Shown one piece after another: positions 17,346 to 26,673 of a stretch of DNA of 64,000 nt. The DNA comes from Ravibacter sp964562455. Its GTDB lineage: Bacteria; Bacteroidota; Bacteroidia; Cytophagales; Spirosomataceae. Where the stretch lies: assembly GCA_964562455.1 (NCBI GenBank), contig CAZLTN010000014.1, positions 23,384 through 87,383 of the forward strand, read 5' to 3'. The translations under genes and the position numbers were made by a program. Every line of letters begins with the position of its first letter. Within the stretch, counting starts at the first letter, position 1. Below the pieces are notes generated by a model that searched no databases, had not been told where the DNA came from, and saw nothing but the letters and a program-made list of their open reading frames with translations.

Positions 17346-18520
17346 TACGAAATCTCCTTTTTGTAGCGGAGAACGACACAGTAAACGGCTGCAGCGGCAG
17401 CCAGAAAAGCGTTTACTAAAAAGGCTAATTTAAGGTTTTGAAACTGGTTGGCAAAAAGAAAAGCCGAAAGCCATGCTCCGACTCCTATACCGGCCTCCAG
17501 TGCCAGGTACATGGTAGAAAGCGCCCTGCCCCGGTTCTGATCATTGCTGAGATCGACGGTCCAGGCTGAGAGTACCGGCGAGAGAATTCCCATTGAAATC
17601 CCGTAGAGAAATCCCCCGCTGAGAAAAACCGTCCCGTTGCCCGCATGCGCCGTGATGATCATAGCGGCTACCAACAGAAAGCTGCCCGTAGTAGCAGCCG
17701 GCAGGCGTCCATAGCGGTCGGAGGCCCTTCCGGCTACGAAACGGCTTATGAGCGAGGCCAGTGTACTAACCAGGAAAAACAGGCCCAGGTTTGAAAAGCC
17801 GAGGTAGGCGCTGAAATCCGGGGTGAGCGTAGCGACTGCTCCGAAGCTGAAATAATTGAGAAAAATTACGATAGACGGCGCCAGAACGGCCGGCTCAAAT
17901 AGGTCTTTGCGGGTAAGGCGGAGCATTCCCGGCGAAAATCTCCGCGGCGACGGCAGCGTTTCCTTAAGGTTGAGGAGGATAACGACCGAGAGGAGGGCGA
18001 GAAATGCCGAAGCAAGGAACATGGTATCGATAGAGTAGGACTGCGCCAGCCAACTGCCGAAAGCGGGGGAAATTGCGGCGCCCAGTGAGGCGCAAAGTCC
18101 ATGCATGCCCAGCGCCTCGCCTCTCCGTTGAGGCGGTACTATGTCGGCGATATAGGCTGCCGTTCCGGTCGGTTTGAAGCCTGTTGAAAAACCATGTGCC
18201 AGCCGGAGCAGCAGGAAGGGCAGCACCGTCGTGAGCAGGGGGTAGAGAAGACCGCATACTACGCAGACCAGCGAGCCGATCGTCATGACGGGTACCCGCC
18301 CGATCTTGTCGGTAAGTATGCCGCTGAACGGTCTTGAAATGCCTGCGGTGATTGTAAAAAGTGCTATGATGTGTCCTTTGTATTCCGCACCGCCCATCCT
18401 GCTCAGGTAGCCCGGCAGCTCCGGTACGAGCATGTTGAAGCTGGCAAAGAACAGGAAAGAACTGGAAGTGAGCAACCAGAACCGGAAAGAATAAAATCCC
18501 GGCGCAACTGCAGCCTGCAT
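17345..18520 (-). CDS. MFS transporter
   Basis: Twelve-helix major facilitator transporter of 391 residues. The loop between helices 2 and 3 shows the family A-motif-like GILTDKIGRVPVMTIG, and the mirrored loop in the second half shows FVAGRASDRYGRLPAATTG. PPQRRGEALGMHGLCASLGA in helix 5 resembles drug/sugar efflux members. It is flanked by the YigZ gene (one-base overlap) and the WecA-like gene (three-base gap), so the three are likely on one transcript. Substrate cannot be inferred; drug efflux or small-metabolite export are both possible. Confidence 0.9.
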   Translation of the reverse strand: MQAAVAPGFYSFRFWLLTSSSFLFFASFNMLVPELPGYLSRMGGAEYKGHIIALFTITAGISRPFSGILTDKIGRVPVMTIGSLVCVVCGLLYPLLTTVLPFLLLRLAHGFSTGFKPTGTAAYIADIVPPQRRGEALGMHGLCASLGAAISPAFGSWLAQSYSIDTMFLASAFLALLSVVILLNLKETLPSPRRFSPGMLRLTRKDLFEPAVLAPSIVIFLNYFSFGAVATLTPDFSAYLGFSNLGLFFLVSTLASLISRFVAGRASDRYGRLPAATTGSFLLVAAMIITAHAGNGTVFLSGGFLYGISMGILSPVLSAWTVDLSNDQNRGRALSTMYLALEAGIGVGAWLSAFLFANQFQNLKLAFLVNAFLAAAAAVYCVVLRYKKEIS

Positions 18521-18523
18521 TAC

Positions 18524-19690
18524 CTACCTTGACGACTGAACCGGATTCGGGACTTTTTTCCTCAGTACGATCAGTCCCCGGCGCTTGAGCACATACGCTG
18601 CAATCATATAAAATCCGAAAAGGCCGATGTAGATCAGGATTGAAACCGTATTGGAAATATCACCGTGGTAGATAAAAAATAGTATAACATTTACGATCGT
18701 GCCCATCCACAACAGGAATGATGCCTGGAAATGAGTGAGGCCGTTGTCCAGTAAAATGTGGTGCATGTGATTCCGGTCAGCCAGGAACGGAGATTTTCCT
18801 TTGACAAGCCTGACGATGAAAACGCGCAGGGTATCAAAAATAGGTACAATAAGGATCAGGAGCAGGATAATCGGCGCATTGGAAAAAGCATCGGGCTGAT
18901 GCCGGTTGGCTACATTGATCCGTAAGAATTCAACGCATAATACTGACAAAAGAAAACCGACCACCAGCGACCCCGTATCGCCCATGAATATTTTGCTGGT
19001 TTTGGAAAAATTGAACCTTAGGAAACCCAGCAAAGCACCCGACATGGAAAAGGCCAGGCAGCCAAACACATAATGCCCGCCGAGCATAAACCAGGTACCG
19101 AGTATGACGCCCGCAATGAGGCTGATCCCGCCCGCAAGCCCGTCGATACCATCTATGAGGTTGATGGCGTTGATCAGGGCTATGAAAACGAAGATAGTCA
19201 GGGGGATACTAATGATATCAGGTATGAAATACCAGCCGAAAATTCCGTAGAGATATTCGATTTTGAAGTTTCCGAGTACTACGAGTGTAAGAGAGGCACA
19301 GATCTGGATCACCAGCTTTTTGGTAGGATCAAGCGCCAGTATATCGTCTTTCAGCCCCAGGAAAAAAAGAATAGTCAACCCTACAATGGAAAGCCCGACG
19401 ATGTTGGCAGCCTGGATCTCTTCGGCGTGAGGCCACAGGAAGAAAGCAATGATGGTCGAAGCAAATATGGCGATGCCGCCCAGGGTGGGAGTTGCGTTGG
19501 CGTGAGAGCTTCTGAAACCCGGCTTGGCATTCAGGTTCAGAAGATTCGAAAGGTTGATAATAACGGGTATGGAAACTATTGATAGGAAACAAGCGATAAA
19601 GAAAGACAAGATGCATTGATTGACCTTGTGTTTCAGTAAGATATCCACTGCTCCACCGGAAAACGACTCGGAGAGTATCTGCAATTCCAT
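18524..19690 (-). CDS. WecA/TagO-like undecaprenyl-phosphate sugar-1-phosphate transferase
   Basis: Integral membrane enzyme of 388 residues in the MraY/WecA family, which moves a sugar-1-phosphate (typically GlcNAc-1-P) from a UDP-sugar to undecaprenyl phosphate and so starts glycan chains. About eleven membrane segments are visible. Family motifs: TPTLGGIAIF (about residue 67), NAINLIDGIDGLAGG with the catalytic Asp residues, KIFMGDTGSLVVGF, and DRNHMHHILLDNG corresponding to the WecA HIHH motif. The first 25 residues precede the first helix and may be untranslated; no better ATG was found. It sits 159 bases beyond the last gene of the polysaccharide operon and is the only chain-initiating transferase in the window, so it is a good candidate primer for that glycan. 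Confidence 0.9.
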   Translation of the reverse strand: MELQILSESFSGGAVDILLKHKVNQCILSFFIACFLSIVSIPVIINLSNLLNLNAKPGFRSSHANATPTLGGIAIFASTIIAFFLWPHAEEIQAANIVGLSIVGLTILFFLGLKDDILALDPTKKLVIQICASLTLVVLGNFKIEYLYGIFGWYFIPDIISIPLTIFVFIALINAINLIDGIDGLAGGISLIAGVILGTWFMLGGHYVFGCLAFSMSGALLGFLRFNFSKTSKIFMGDTGSLVVGFLLSVLCVEFLRINVANRHQPDAFSNAPIILLLILIVPIFDTLRVFIVRLVKGKSPFLADRNHMHHILLDNGLTHFQASFLLWMGTIVNVILFFIYHGDISNTVSILIYIGLFGFYMIAAYVLKRRGLIVLRKKVPNPVQSSR

Positions 19691-19849
19691 ATGATCTTTC
19701 TTGTCAGTAAATGTTATGTGGATATGGCCTTTTCAGCTTCAAATATCGTAATTTAATGCACCATTTTGCAACTATCCCGGCAAAAACTGATTAAATGGCA
19801 AAAAGCGCCGGGCGTGAAAAAAGGGGAGTTGAATAATACCGCTAAGGAG

Positions 19850-20593
19850 TTAGAAAAATTGATGAATTTTTCTGAGAGGCTTTAACCAGAGTGTAAAGGG
19901 GAAGGGCTGCAAACCGTTTACCTCCCAGGCATGCCTGTCATTTCTATTGGCTTTCAACCTGTTTGCCAGGCTCAGGTTACTTACTCCGCCTGCTCTCATT
20001 TTTACCAGGATTTCAGGGATATACTTTGTTTTGATCTCATGTTTATAGAGGACCCGGAGCATTAGTTCATAGTCGGCTGCGCTACCCATGTCGAGCCTGA
20101 AGCTTCCGTATTTCTCATATACTTCTTTTCTTAAGAATAAAGTTGGGTGCGGCGGCATCCAGCCCCATAAAAACGATTGGGGGCGGTACGTCCCTGCGAT
20201 CCACTTCCGGGTAATTCTCTGCGCCGTCGGAGCATCGACATATACCAGATCACTATAAGATCCCTCACAGTCAGGATCTGCAAAACTCGCTGCAACCCTC
20301 GACAATACCTGCCCATCGGCGTACATATCGTCTGCATTCAGGATACCTATCACATCTCCGGTGGCCAGAGCGATACCTTTGTTCATGGCATCATAAATAC
20401 CGGCATCGGGTTCTGACCTGACGATCTGGATCTGGTCCGAAAACCCGGAAACGATCTGCATGGTGCCATCTTTCGAAGCTCCGTCGATAATGATATATTC
20501 CTTGTTACAAAAGTCTTGCCCGAGCACTGAGCGGATACAGTCCCCGATGGTAGCCGCCCCGTTATATACTACGGTGATGATCGAAATTTTCAA
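19850..20593 (-). CDS. GT2-family glycosyltransferase
   Basis: Cytoplasmic GT-A-fold glycosyltransferase of 247 residues (family 2, WcaA-like). The nucleotide-sugar binding start ISIITVVYNGAATIGDCI, the strand YIIIDGASKDGTMQIV, SEPDAGIYDAMNKGIALATG and the metal motif GILNADDMYAD are all visible in the first 95 residues. No membrane helix is present. Its ATG overlaps the stop of the acetyltransferase gene upstream by four bases (ATGA type), and it is the last gene of the polysaccharide operon before a 159-base gap. It probably adds one sugar of the repeat unit; donor and acceptor are unknown. Confidence 0.92.
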   Translation of the reverse strand: MKISIITVVYNGAATIGDCIRSVLGQDFCNKEYIIIDGASKDGTMQIVSGFSDQIQIVRSEPDAGIYDAMNKGIALATGDVIGILNADDMYADGQVLSRVAASFADPDCEGSYSDLVYVDAPTAQRITRKWIAGTYRPQSFLWGWMPPHPTLFLRKEVYEKYGSFRLDMGSAADYELMLRVLYKHEIKTKYIPEILVKMRAGGVSNLSLANRLKANRNDRHAWEVNGLQPFPFTLWLKPLRKIHQFF

Positions 20594-21168
20594 TGTGTAT
20601 CAGATTCTTTGATGTTCCTGGCTTTTATAAATACGGCGGGGTTGCCCTGGTATATCCCGTAAGCTTCCAGGTTCTTCGTTGCTACTGATTTTACAGTAAG
20701 TACTGCATGATTATGGCAGGTTACCCCCGGGCATACCACTGCCTGAGCGCCGATCCATACACCGTCATCAAGTTGTATTTTACCGAGAATCAGATCGAAA
20801 CCGGGACGGGTGTAGTCGTGATTTCCGGTAAGCAGCATAGCTCCCTGCGACAGGCAGACGTTCCGGCCGATAGAAACATGTATGAGGTTGTCAATCCACA
20901 CATTTTCGCCAATCCATGTATTGTTTTCCACAGTGAGAAACCACGGGTACTTGATATTGACCCTCGGTTTCACCGTGACCCCGGCACCGATCCTGGCGCC
21001 GAACATCCTTAAGATAACTACCTTCAGGCTGTTGGGGACCGGCAGGTAGGTATTGATAAATGCGCGCCCCGCGAAGTACCACAGGATCCGCTTCCAGTGC
21101 GGGCCCGGGTTGTACCAACTGTTATCGTACCGTGCCAGATCGGTTCGGGTTCCTGAGGTCTTTTCCAT
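20590..21168 (-). CDS. WcaF-like left-handed beta-helix acetyltransferase
   Basis: Putative sugar O-acetyltransferase of about 192 residues. The hexapeptide-repeat helix runs from ILRMFGARIGAGVTVKPR through NNTWIGENVWIDNLIHVSIG, GNHDYTRPGFDLI and DDGVWIGAQAVVCPGVTC to YGIYQGNPAVFIK, the colanic-acid WcaF pattern with the catalytic His in GNHDY. The frame is open to an ATG at 21243, but I chose 21168 (MEKTSGTRTDLARYDNSWYN): it has AAGAGGAA just upstream, and the longer version would overlap the upstream gene by 122 bases. The shorter form still overlaps it by 47. Likely acetylates a sugar of the exported glycan. Confidence 0.85.
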   Translation of the reverse strand: MEKTSGTRTDLARYDNSWYNPGPHWKRILWYFAGRAFINTYLPVPNSLKVVILRMFGARIGAGVTVKPRVNIKYPWFLTVENNTWIGENVWIDNLIHVSIGRNVCLSQGAMLLTGNHDYTRPGFDLILGKIQLDDGVWIGAQAVVCPGVTCHNHAVLTVKSVATKNLEAYGIYQGNPAVFIKARNIKESDTH

Positions 21169-22054
21169 ATTCCTCTTTGAAATGTCGTATAATAGCGGTT
21201 TTTTCCCTGCCGGCACGCTGGTATACCTCGTAAATCTTGGCATCTACCAGGAAACGGTACCATAACCCCTGGAGCGAGTGCCAGATAAGCCCTTTGGTCC
21301 CGTCCAGGAAGCCTAATTTCAGAAAATACCGGTAAATAAAGTAAAGAAACGGCCGTGTAAAAAGCGGCAGCGATGCATATTTAATCTTCAGGTACCGTGT
21401 ACGCTGCTCCTGCGATCCGAACAGGGCTGGCGTTACCGTTGGTTTTTCTTCAAAATTGTACCTGATGTTCAGCAGGTCAATGATCTCCCGCGTAGCATAA
21501 TTGTTATGCTTCTGGGTCCACCAGGTAAGGTTATTCAGATTGTGGTCTACGATGTCGTTCTTCAATTGCTGTGTGGTCCCTTCGCTGAGCTTGATATGCT
21601 CGTCCATCCACAGCTCCTCGCAACGACCCTTTTCGTTCCGCCAGATGCGGAGCAGCCAGATAGGGTAATATCCTCCCCGCCTGATCCACTTGTCCATAAA
21701 GACAACCCGCCGTTTTACATAAAATCCGGTGATATCCGGAGGTATATCCTGCGAAAGTAAGGCTGCCAGTTCATCTCTCAATTCGGGGGTAATATATTCG
21801 TCGGCATCCATCCGCATTACCCATCCGGTCTTGAAGGGATTATGGTCAATGGCATGATTAAACTGGAATGCGTACGAAATCCACGGGTTTTGGATAACCT
21901 GTGCTCCCTTTGACCGGGCTATTTCTATGGTATTATCGGTGGAGAACGAATCAACGATAAAGATCTTGTCGGTAAGGCCGGCAAAACTGTCTATACACCT
22001 GCCTATGTGTAAAGACTCATTATGAGTGAGGATAAGAACCGACAGGTTGGTCAT
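21122..22054 (-). CDS. GT2-family glycosyltransferase (LPS-core type)
   Basis: Glycosyltransferase family 2 protein of 310 residues resembling the WaaE/KdtX group that acts on lipopolysaccharide inner core. Visible motifs: LSVLILTHNESLHIGRCI at the N-terminus, KIFIVDSFSTDNTIEIA, and the DxD-type metal motif in WVMRMDADEYITPEL at about residue 100. RRGGYYPIWLLRIWRNEKG and ELWMDEHIKL are typical of that group. A weak membrane-associated stretch (PLFTRPFLYFIYRYFLKLGF) lies near the C-terminus. The gene follows a 77-base spacer after a GT4 gene and overlaps the WcaF-like gene at its 3' end. Confidence 0.9.
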   Translation of the reverse strand: MTNLSVLILTHNESLHIGRCIDSFAGLTDKIFIVDSFSTDNTIEIARSKGAQVIQNPWISYAFQFNHAIDHNPFKTGWVMRMDADEYITPELRDELAALLSQDIPPDITGFYVKRRVVFMDKWIRRGGYYPIWLLRIWRNEKGRCEELWMDEHIKLSEGTTQQLKNDIVDHNLNNLTWWTQKHNNYATREIIDLLNIRYNFEEKPTVTPALFGSQEQRTRYLKIKYASLPLFTRPFLYFIYRYFLKLGFLDGTKGLIWHSLQGLWYRFLVDAKIYEVYQRAGREKTAIIRHFKEEYGKDLRNPNRSGTVR

Positions 22055-22131
22055 AACTGTTTTAATTAGAGCCGTCAGATTTCAGCGATCGGCCGCCGGT
22101 TGTCTGTCCGGATTTCTGATTCCGGTATATG

Positions 22132-23292
22132 TCATTGCAATTGCGATGCCAGAACGGCGCTTTTGTAAGTATCGAGCATTTGCCGCGCTACCACCCTGAT
22201 GTCGAAAAGCTCCGAAACCATGCGATAGGCATTTTCAGCCCGCGAGGTCCTGTAAGCGTCGTCGCTGAGAATTTTCTGAAGCTTATCGGCAAGATCCTCC
22301 GGGTTGAGTTCTGTAACGGCCGCCGCGTCGTACTGCCGGGTAAAATCGCCGAACCCCGTCCGGTCGGAAACCACAGCCGGCAGGCGGCTGGCCATGGCTT
22401 CAAGCACTGCGATGGAAAATCCTTCGGAATAAGTAGGCAGGACAAAAACAGAAGCATCCGAAAGCGCGGCTTTTTTCAGCTCGCCGGTAAGCATACCCGT
22501 AAACTTTACTGCGTCAGACAACCGGTTCGCTTCTATAAACGCAGATGCTTCCGCTTTGTACCCGTCGTCCGGTCCTGCCAGGATAAGCATTGTGTCAGGC
22601 TGTTTGCGATGGCAGTTTCCGAATGCAGGTAACAGGATATCAAGTCCTTTTTTGATATTGAGGCGGCCCATGAAAAGCAGGATCTTCCTGTCTTCAGGAA
22701 TATTAAAATGCTGCCTGAACATGCCTTTTGGCGGCAGCGGGTCATAATCGGTCATGCGCATCCCGTTCGGGATAATGACCATATTGTCCGGGCGATAACC
22801 CAGGTATTGGATCACATCTTCCTCCTCGTCGGTATTGTTGATGTGAATGACATCGGCTTTGCCCAGGAGCCGCTTTTGATAGAGCAGAGTCACCAGGTTT
22901 TTTTTCCACGCATGGTGATTGACCGCCCACCTGTCAAGGAGGCCGTGAATGGTGATGATTTTAGGTATTTTACTTCCTGTCATGAAGGGAGCCAGGCTTC
23001 CGAAGTGCCAGATGCCATGTATGTGCACGACATCGTAGTCATCAAGGTGCCTTTTGAGAAAGCGATACAGGCCGAGGGAGAATTCCCGGTAAAACCTGGC
23101 CACAGGCTGAGTCCTGAGGCAGGGGATCACGCGGGCTCCCGCGGGTGCAGGATATAGCTTGTCGCCGGGCGACATGGGGCTTAAAATGTCGACTTCATGT
23201 CCGCAGGCTACTGCCTCTACCGTGTGATCATAGATAATCCGGGCAGGTCCGCCGATTTCCCACGTATAGGCGCATATATTGAGTATCTTCAT
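22132..23292 (-). CDS. GT4-family glycosyltransferase
   Basis: GT-B-fold retaining glycosyltransferase of 386 residues. The N-terminal domain has the glycine-rich opening NICAYTWEIGGPARIIYDHT, and the C-terminal nucleotide-sugar domain has KILLFMGRLNIKKGLDILLP followed by the E-x7-E motif in TYSEGFSIAVLEAMASRLP (about residue 290). Its start codon overlaps the stop of the preceding GT4 gene by four bases, so both are translated in tandem. No membrane helices. Likely adds a hexose to the growing lipid-linked oligosaccharide; donor unknown. Confidence 0.93.
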   Translation of the reverse strand: MKILNICAYTWEIGGPARIIYDHTVEAVACGHEVDILSPMSPGDKLYPAPAGARVIPCLRTQPVARFYREFSLGLYRFLKRHLDDYDVVHIHGIWHFGSLAPFMTGSKIPKIITIHGLLDRWAVNHHAWKKNLVTLLYQKRLLGKADVIHINNTDEEEDVIQYLGYRPDNMVIIPNGMRMTDYDPLPPKGMFRQHFNIPEDRKILLFMGRLNIKKGLDILLPAFGNCHRKQPDTMLILAGPDDGYKAEASAFIEANRLSDAVKFTGMLTGELKKAALSDASVFVLPTYSEGFSIAVLEAMASRLPAVVSDRTGFGDFTRQYDAAAVTELNPEDLADKLQKILSDDAYRTSRAENAYRMVSELFDIRVVARQMLDTYKSAVLASQLQ

Positions 23293-24440
23293 TTTCTTTC
23301 CGGCATTCCGCTCAGGGAAACATACGTATTTACCATTTCAGCGGCAACCTTACCGGCCGCAAATTTACTCACGATAGCCTGTCCGTGAGCGCCATACGAT
23401 TGCAGTTGATCGGCAGGCATCTCCATAAAGCGTACCATATGGGCTGCCAGCTCATCTGTGTTGTATGGATCGAAGAGATAGCCGTTTTTCCCTTTCTCTA
23501 CCAGGTCGCCGGCACAGCCGCATTTTTCCGAAACAATAACAGGCAGGCCACAGACCAGCGCCTCGTTTACAACCAGGCCCCAGGGTTCTGAATAGCTTGG
23601 CAAAACCAATACATCGGCGAGAGAAAGCCATTCCGGTACTTCGAGCCATGAAACACCGCCCGCAACGGTCACACCTTCAATCTTTTCTTTTTCAACATAG
23701 TCTGTTATTTCCTTTTTCATCGGCCCGTCCCCGACGAGAATAAGACCCCATGGCGACACGACCCGGCTTTTTGCTTTTCTATATGCGTCTAAAAGCAGTT
23801 TCAGGTTCTTCTCTTCAGCCAGGCGACCGACAAAGATAAAGGCGGGGGAGTGCTTACGGGCTATCCCGCCGGAACGGAGAAATTCTTCCCTGATGCGCCG
23901 GTCATCGATGACAGCGGCATTCCTGACGGCTATTTTTCTTTCAGGAACACCCAGGCGTTTCAGGTATTCAACCGAAGTCGTGCCGAAGCAGAAGAACGCG
24001 TCGGCACGGTTGACAATCCAGCGTTTAAACGCTTCCCGGAGCGGGCTGCGGCGGTGATCGGCGGCAGAAGACTCCGAAGATAAAACTACTTTTACACCGC
24101 CTGCTTTTGCCAGGCACATCAGCAATATCTGTGCCCAATCGTAGTACCCGGTGATATTGAGCACATCGGGCCGGAACTCGCGATAGGCGCTGAGCAAGGC
24201 TTTCATACGGGCGGGAAAGCTGATCTGGTCAAGGCTTTTCCTGAAAAGCAACTGGTAAGGATAGTCGTAGATCCCCGGGTCGTCAGACTGCATACCTTGT
24301 CTTGAAGATTCGTACAACCCGATCTGTATGACCCGGAAAACCGCCCCGGGATACCTCTCTGAAAGACTGTGGTGAATCTCTTCAAAGAGCTTCGACTTGT
24401 AGTGAGCCCAGAGTTGGTTATGGACGATCAGGACACGCAT
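23289..24440 (-). CDS. GT4-family glycosyltransferase
   Basis: GT-B-fold glycosyltransferase of 383 residues, a second GT4 member beside the next gene but not a close copy of it. It opens with RVLIVHNQLWAHYKSKLFEE. The C-terminal domain shows FIFVGRLAEEKNLKLLLDAY and the E-x7-E motif in PSYSEPWGLVVNEALVCGLP. GFLF-like closing elements appear in GKNGYLFDPYNTDELAAHM. The ATG shares one base with the stop of the SGNH gene upstream (TGATG). Cytoplasmic; role inferred as addition of one sugar of the repeat unit. Confidence 0.92.
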   Translation of the reverse strand: MRVLIVHNQLWAHYKSKLFEEIHHSLSERYPGAVFRVIQIGLYESSRQGMQSDDPGIYDYPYQLLFRKSLDQISFPARMKALLSAYREFRPDVLNITGYYDWAQILLMCLAKAGGVKVVLSSESSAADHRRSPLREAFKRWIVNRADAFFCFGTTSVEYLKRLGVPERKIAVRNAAVIDDRRIREEFLRSGGIARKHSPAFIFVGRLAEEKNLKLLLDAYRKAKSRVVSPWGLILVGDGPMKKEITDYVEKEKIEGVTVAGGVSWLEVPEWLSLADVLVLPSYSEPWGLVVNEALVCGLPVIVSEKCGCAGDLVEKGKNGYLFDPYNTDELAAHMVRFMEMPADQLQSYGAHGQAIVSKFAAGKVAAEMVNTYVSLSGMPERK

Positions 24441-25429
24441 CAGTGCTGTTCTTTCAGATAGTCGTAGAAAAGAGGGAAGAGGTGGTCGGCCAGGAATTTC
24501 TGGCCATCTGCGGTATAGTGGACAACGTCTCTTTTCCTGTAATATTCCCGCAGCGGAGGGATATCCAGCTCCCTGATGAGCCGTACGCTGTCCTGATCGG
24601 CATAATCGACAATGGCCTGCCCCTGGTCGTTGTAAAAGCCGTCCTCAACCTCCGAGATTTCCGGATGAAGGTAAATGAAAAACGGGATATCATGCTGTTC
24701 GGCAATATTTTTCAGCTCGCTGAACCCGGGATTAAAATGATCCCCCTCTTTCCGGATGACGTAAGTTTCGGTTTCCGGCTTGGTAGCGACGGTCTCTTCG
24801 TCAGGGGCGTAATAAACATGGTTGAACCTGATATTCCTGAAATAAATAGGATAAATATACCGGCTCCACAGCTCTACAATCGCAATCCTGAACTGTTTAT
24901 CAGGCAGATTGGGGTCTATTCCGACCTGCGCTGCATGCGTCATGACATCATATGCGTCATGGCTGCTCGCTACCAGACCTATGGCTTTTGCGTTGAAAAC
25001 CCCGTGCCTTCTCAGGTAGGCAGCGACGTTATCCGGTCCCCAGGAGCCCGCCGATATATTTAACACGCGTATGCGTCTTCCCAACTCGGCCGATAACCTT
25101 TTTTCCAGCAGCGTAGAAGCAAGCTCTGCGTTGTCGGTGAGGCTCCCTCCGTTTACGACCGAATCGCCGATCAGCAGTACGGTGACGGAGTCGGACGGCG
25201 ACAGTTCTTCACTCCGCATAGACAGCGAGTTGGTCCGGATGGTATTGCCGAAACGCCTGACGGTCTGGTTGGGGGCATAGATGTATTCGTAATCAGGATC
25301 TTCTATGTATAAAGGTGCGCTGCAGAAGCCGTATGCGAAACGGAGAATCAATTCAATACAGATCAGCAGAAAAAATATGGAAAATAGGATTTTCCTGAAA
25401 AGTGACAGCATCCGAACTTCAATAGTCAA
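24440..25429 (-). CDS. SGNH/GDSL-family hydrolase or acyltransferase, membrane-anchored
   Basis: 329-residue protein with one N-terminal membrane helix (KILFSIFFLLICIELILRF) and an SGNH-type domain exported to the periplasm. Catalytic blocks are visible: the nucleophile Ser in LLIGDSVVNGG (about residue 90), an oxyanion-hole-like SWGPDNVAAYLRR, and the Asp/His pair in RDVVHYTADGQKFLADHLF near the C-terminus. Such proteins in polysaccharide loci add or remove acetyl groups on glycans (compare AlgX/AlgJ). Start could be residue 1 (25429) or the Met at residue 7 (25411), which sits closer to the helix. It lies between an acyltransferase-3 gene and a GT4 gene, supporting a glycan O-acetylation role. 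Confidence 0.82.
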   Translation of the reverse strand: MTIEVRMLSLFRKILFSIFFLLICIELILRFAYGFCSAPLYIEDPDYEYIYAPNQTVRRFGNTIRTNSLSMRSEELSPSDSVTVLLIGDSVVNGGSLTDNAELASTLLEKRLSAELGRRIRVLNISAGSWGPDNVAAYLRRHGVFNAKAIGLVASSHDAYDVMTHAAQVGIDPNLPDKQFRIAIVELWSRYIYPIYFRNIRFNHVYYAPDEETVATKPETETYVIRKEGDHFNPGFSELKNIAEQHDIPFFIYLHPEISEVEDGFYNDQGQAIVDYADQDSVRLIRELDIPPLREYYRKRDVVHYTADGQKFLADHLFPLFYDYLKEQH

Positions 25430-25470
25430 AGGGCAAAGGTAAGGTTTTTCAGCTCCGCGTGAAAACGGGG

Positions 25471-26637
25471 CTACCTGCTAAAAAGGGTTTTAACTTTTGC
25501 CGCCAGTTTTTCGGGCCATTCAGGGTCCATGCAGGGTTTTTCGATCAGCAGGAAGAAAATAATGCTCCCGATCATGACGGGCGGTATGCAGAGGAGTGCT
25601 ACGAAAAAGAATTCCCAGCCGTAGGATTCAAAAAACTGGTACCGGAAAATAACTTTCATGACGGCCGATAAAATCGGCTGGTGTACCAGGTAAATGGAAT
25701 AGCACATTCCACCGATGAGCGAGATCCATCGATAGGCGAATATTTTTCCCCAGAATGGATTCGTAAGCACGATGTAATAAAACGCGGCTATGGCGAGAGG
25801 GAAGATCATCGCGTATACCTTGTCGTGCTCAAACGACATGAGGTGTGTTCTAACGTGTGGAAGGAACAGTACTACTGCGAAAAGGAGCAGCCCGATAAAA
25901 GAAAAAAATACGTTACCGGTTTTGATTTTCGGGCGGTCGATGTACAGGTCGGCAAGAAGGATCCCGCTGATGAAGAACTGGATATAGTGCAAAAGATAAA
26001 AACCGGGTGTCTGGTATGCAGATTGTAGCCAGGGAAGTCCGAGGATGACGAGTACGATGCCCCACCGGCGGAACAGGGGAGGCAGCTTCAGTACCAGGAA
26101 GAGCAGCGGTGCGAGCAGGTAGAAATGTACTTCCAGCTCCAGCGACCACGCCACTGAAAGCAGGAAGGAAGTGACCCCGTAAATAAATACATGGCAATAA
26201 ACCAGCGACGCCATAAGGCTGCGGAAAGCAAAGGGGTAGTCCATGCTGGTTACCAGGGGGAAAACCAGGAACATGACGACCATAGCTGCGATGTATGGAG
26301 GTTCGAGGCGTGTGAGACGGCGTTTAAAATACTTTCTCAACGAGGGTTGAGGCGCTCCCTTCAGGTAAGATCTGGCAAAAGGCAGCGCCAGTATAAAACC
26401 GCTGATCACAAAAAAAAGATCTACCCCTTTTCTCCCGTCTATCAGCCATTGCCTTAATCCTTCAAACCGGTCAATATCTTTGAATTCAACCGGAGAACTG
26501 AACTCGAAAAACGAGTGTACATGGTGCAGGAAGACCAGGAGTATGGCGAGAAAACGAAGACCGTCTATTTCCGGGATCAGTTTACCGTTCTGGATATTAC
26601 GGGAAAACAGACTGGCGATTCGTTGACGGAGTGACAT
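25471..26637 (-). CDS. Acyltransferase-3 family membrane protein (OafA/YrhL-like)
   Basis: Integral membrane protein of 388 residues with about ten helices, of the acyltransferase-3 family that transfers acetyl or other acyl groups across the membrane to surface sugars. Family features: LIPEIDGLRFLAILLVFLHHVHS with the conserved histidines in the first helix (about residues 22-44), GRKGVDLFFVISGFILALPF (about 70-90), and the late SLIGGMCYSIYLVHQPIL. It lacks the C-terminal SGNH extension seen in some OafA proteins; an SGNH protein is encoded by the very next gene, so the two may act as a split pair. Neighbours are the Wzy/WaaL-like gene upstream and the SGNH gene downstream. Confidence 0.92.
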   Translation of the reverse strand: MSLRQRIASLFSRNIQNGKLIPEIDGLRFLAILLVFLHHVHSFFEFSSPVEFKDIDRFEGLRQWLIDGRKGVDLFFVISGFILALPFARSYLKGAPQPSLRKYFKRRLTRLEPPYIAAMVVMFLVFPLVTSMDYPFAFRSLMASLVYCHVFIYGVTSFLLSVAWSLELEVHFYLLAPLLFLVLKLPPLFRRWGIVLVILGLPWLQSAYQTPGFYLLHYIQFFISGILLADLYIDRPKIKTGNVFFSFIGLLLFAVVLFLPHVRTHLMSFEHDKVYAMIFPLAIAAFYYIVLTNPFWGKIFAYRWISLIGGMCYSIYLVHQPILSAVMKVIFRYQFFESYGWEFFFVALLCIPPVMIGSIIFFLLIEKPCMDPEWPEKLAAKVKTLFSR

Positions 26638-26673
26638 GAAAATGACGATTCGTATCTGTACGGCTCAGGTGAT

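Noticed and set aside
21169..21243. Upstream extension of the WcaF-like gene to ATG 21243
   Set aside because: It would overlap the preceding gene by 122 bases, while ATG 21168 has a purine-rich ribosome-binding site and a normal family start.
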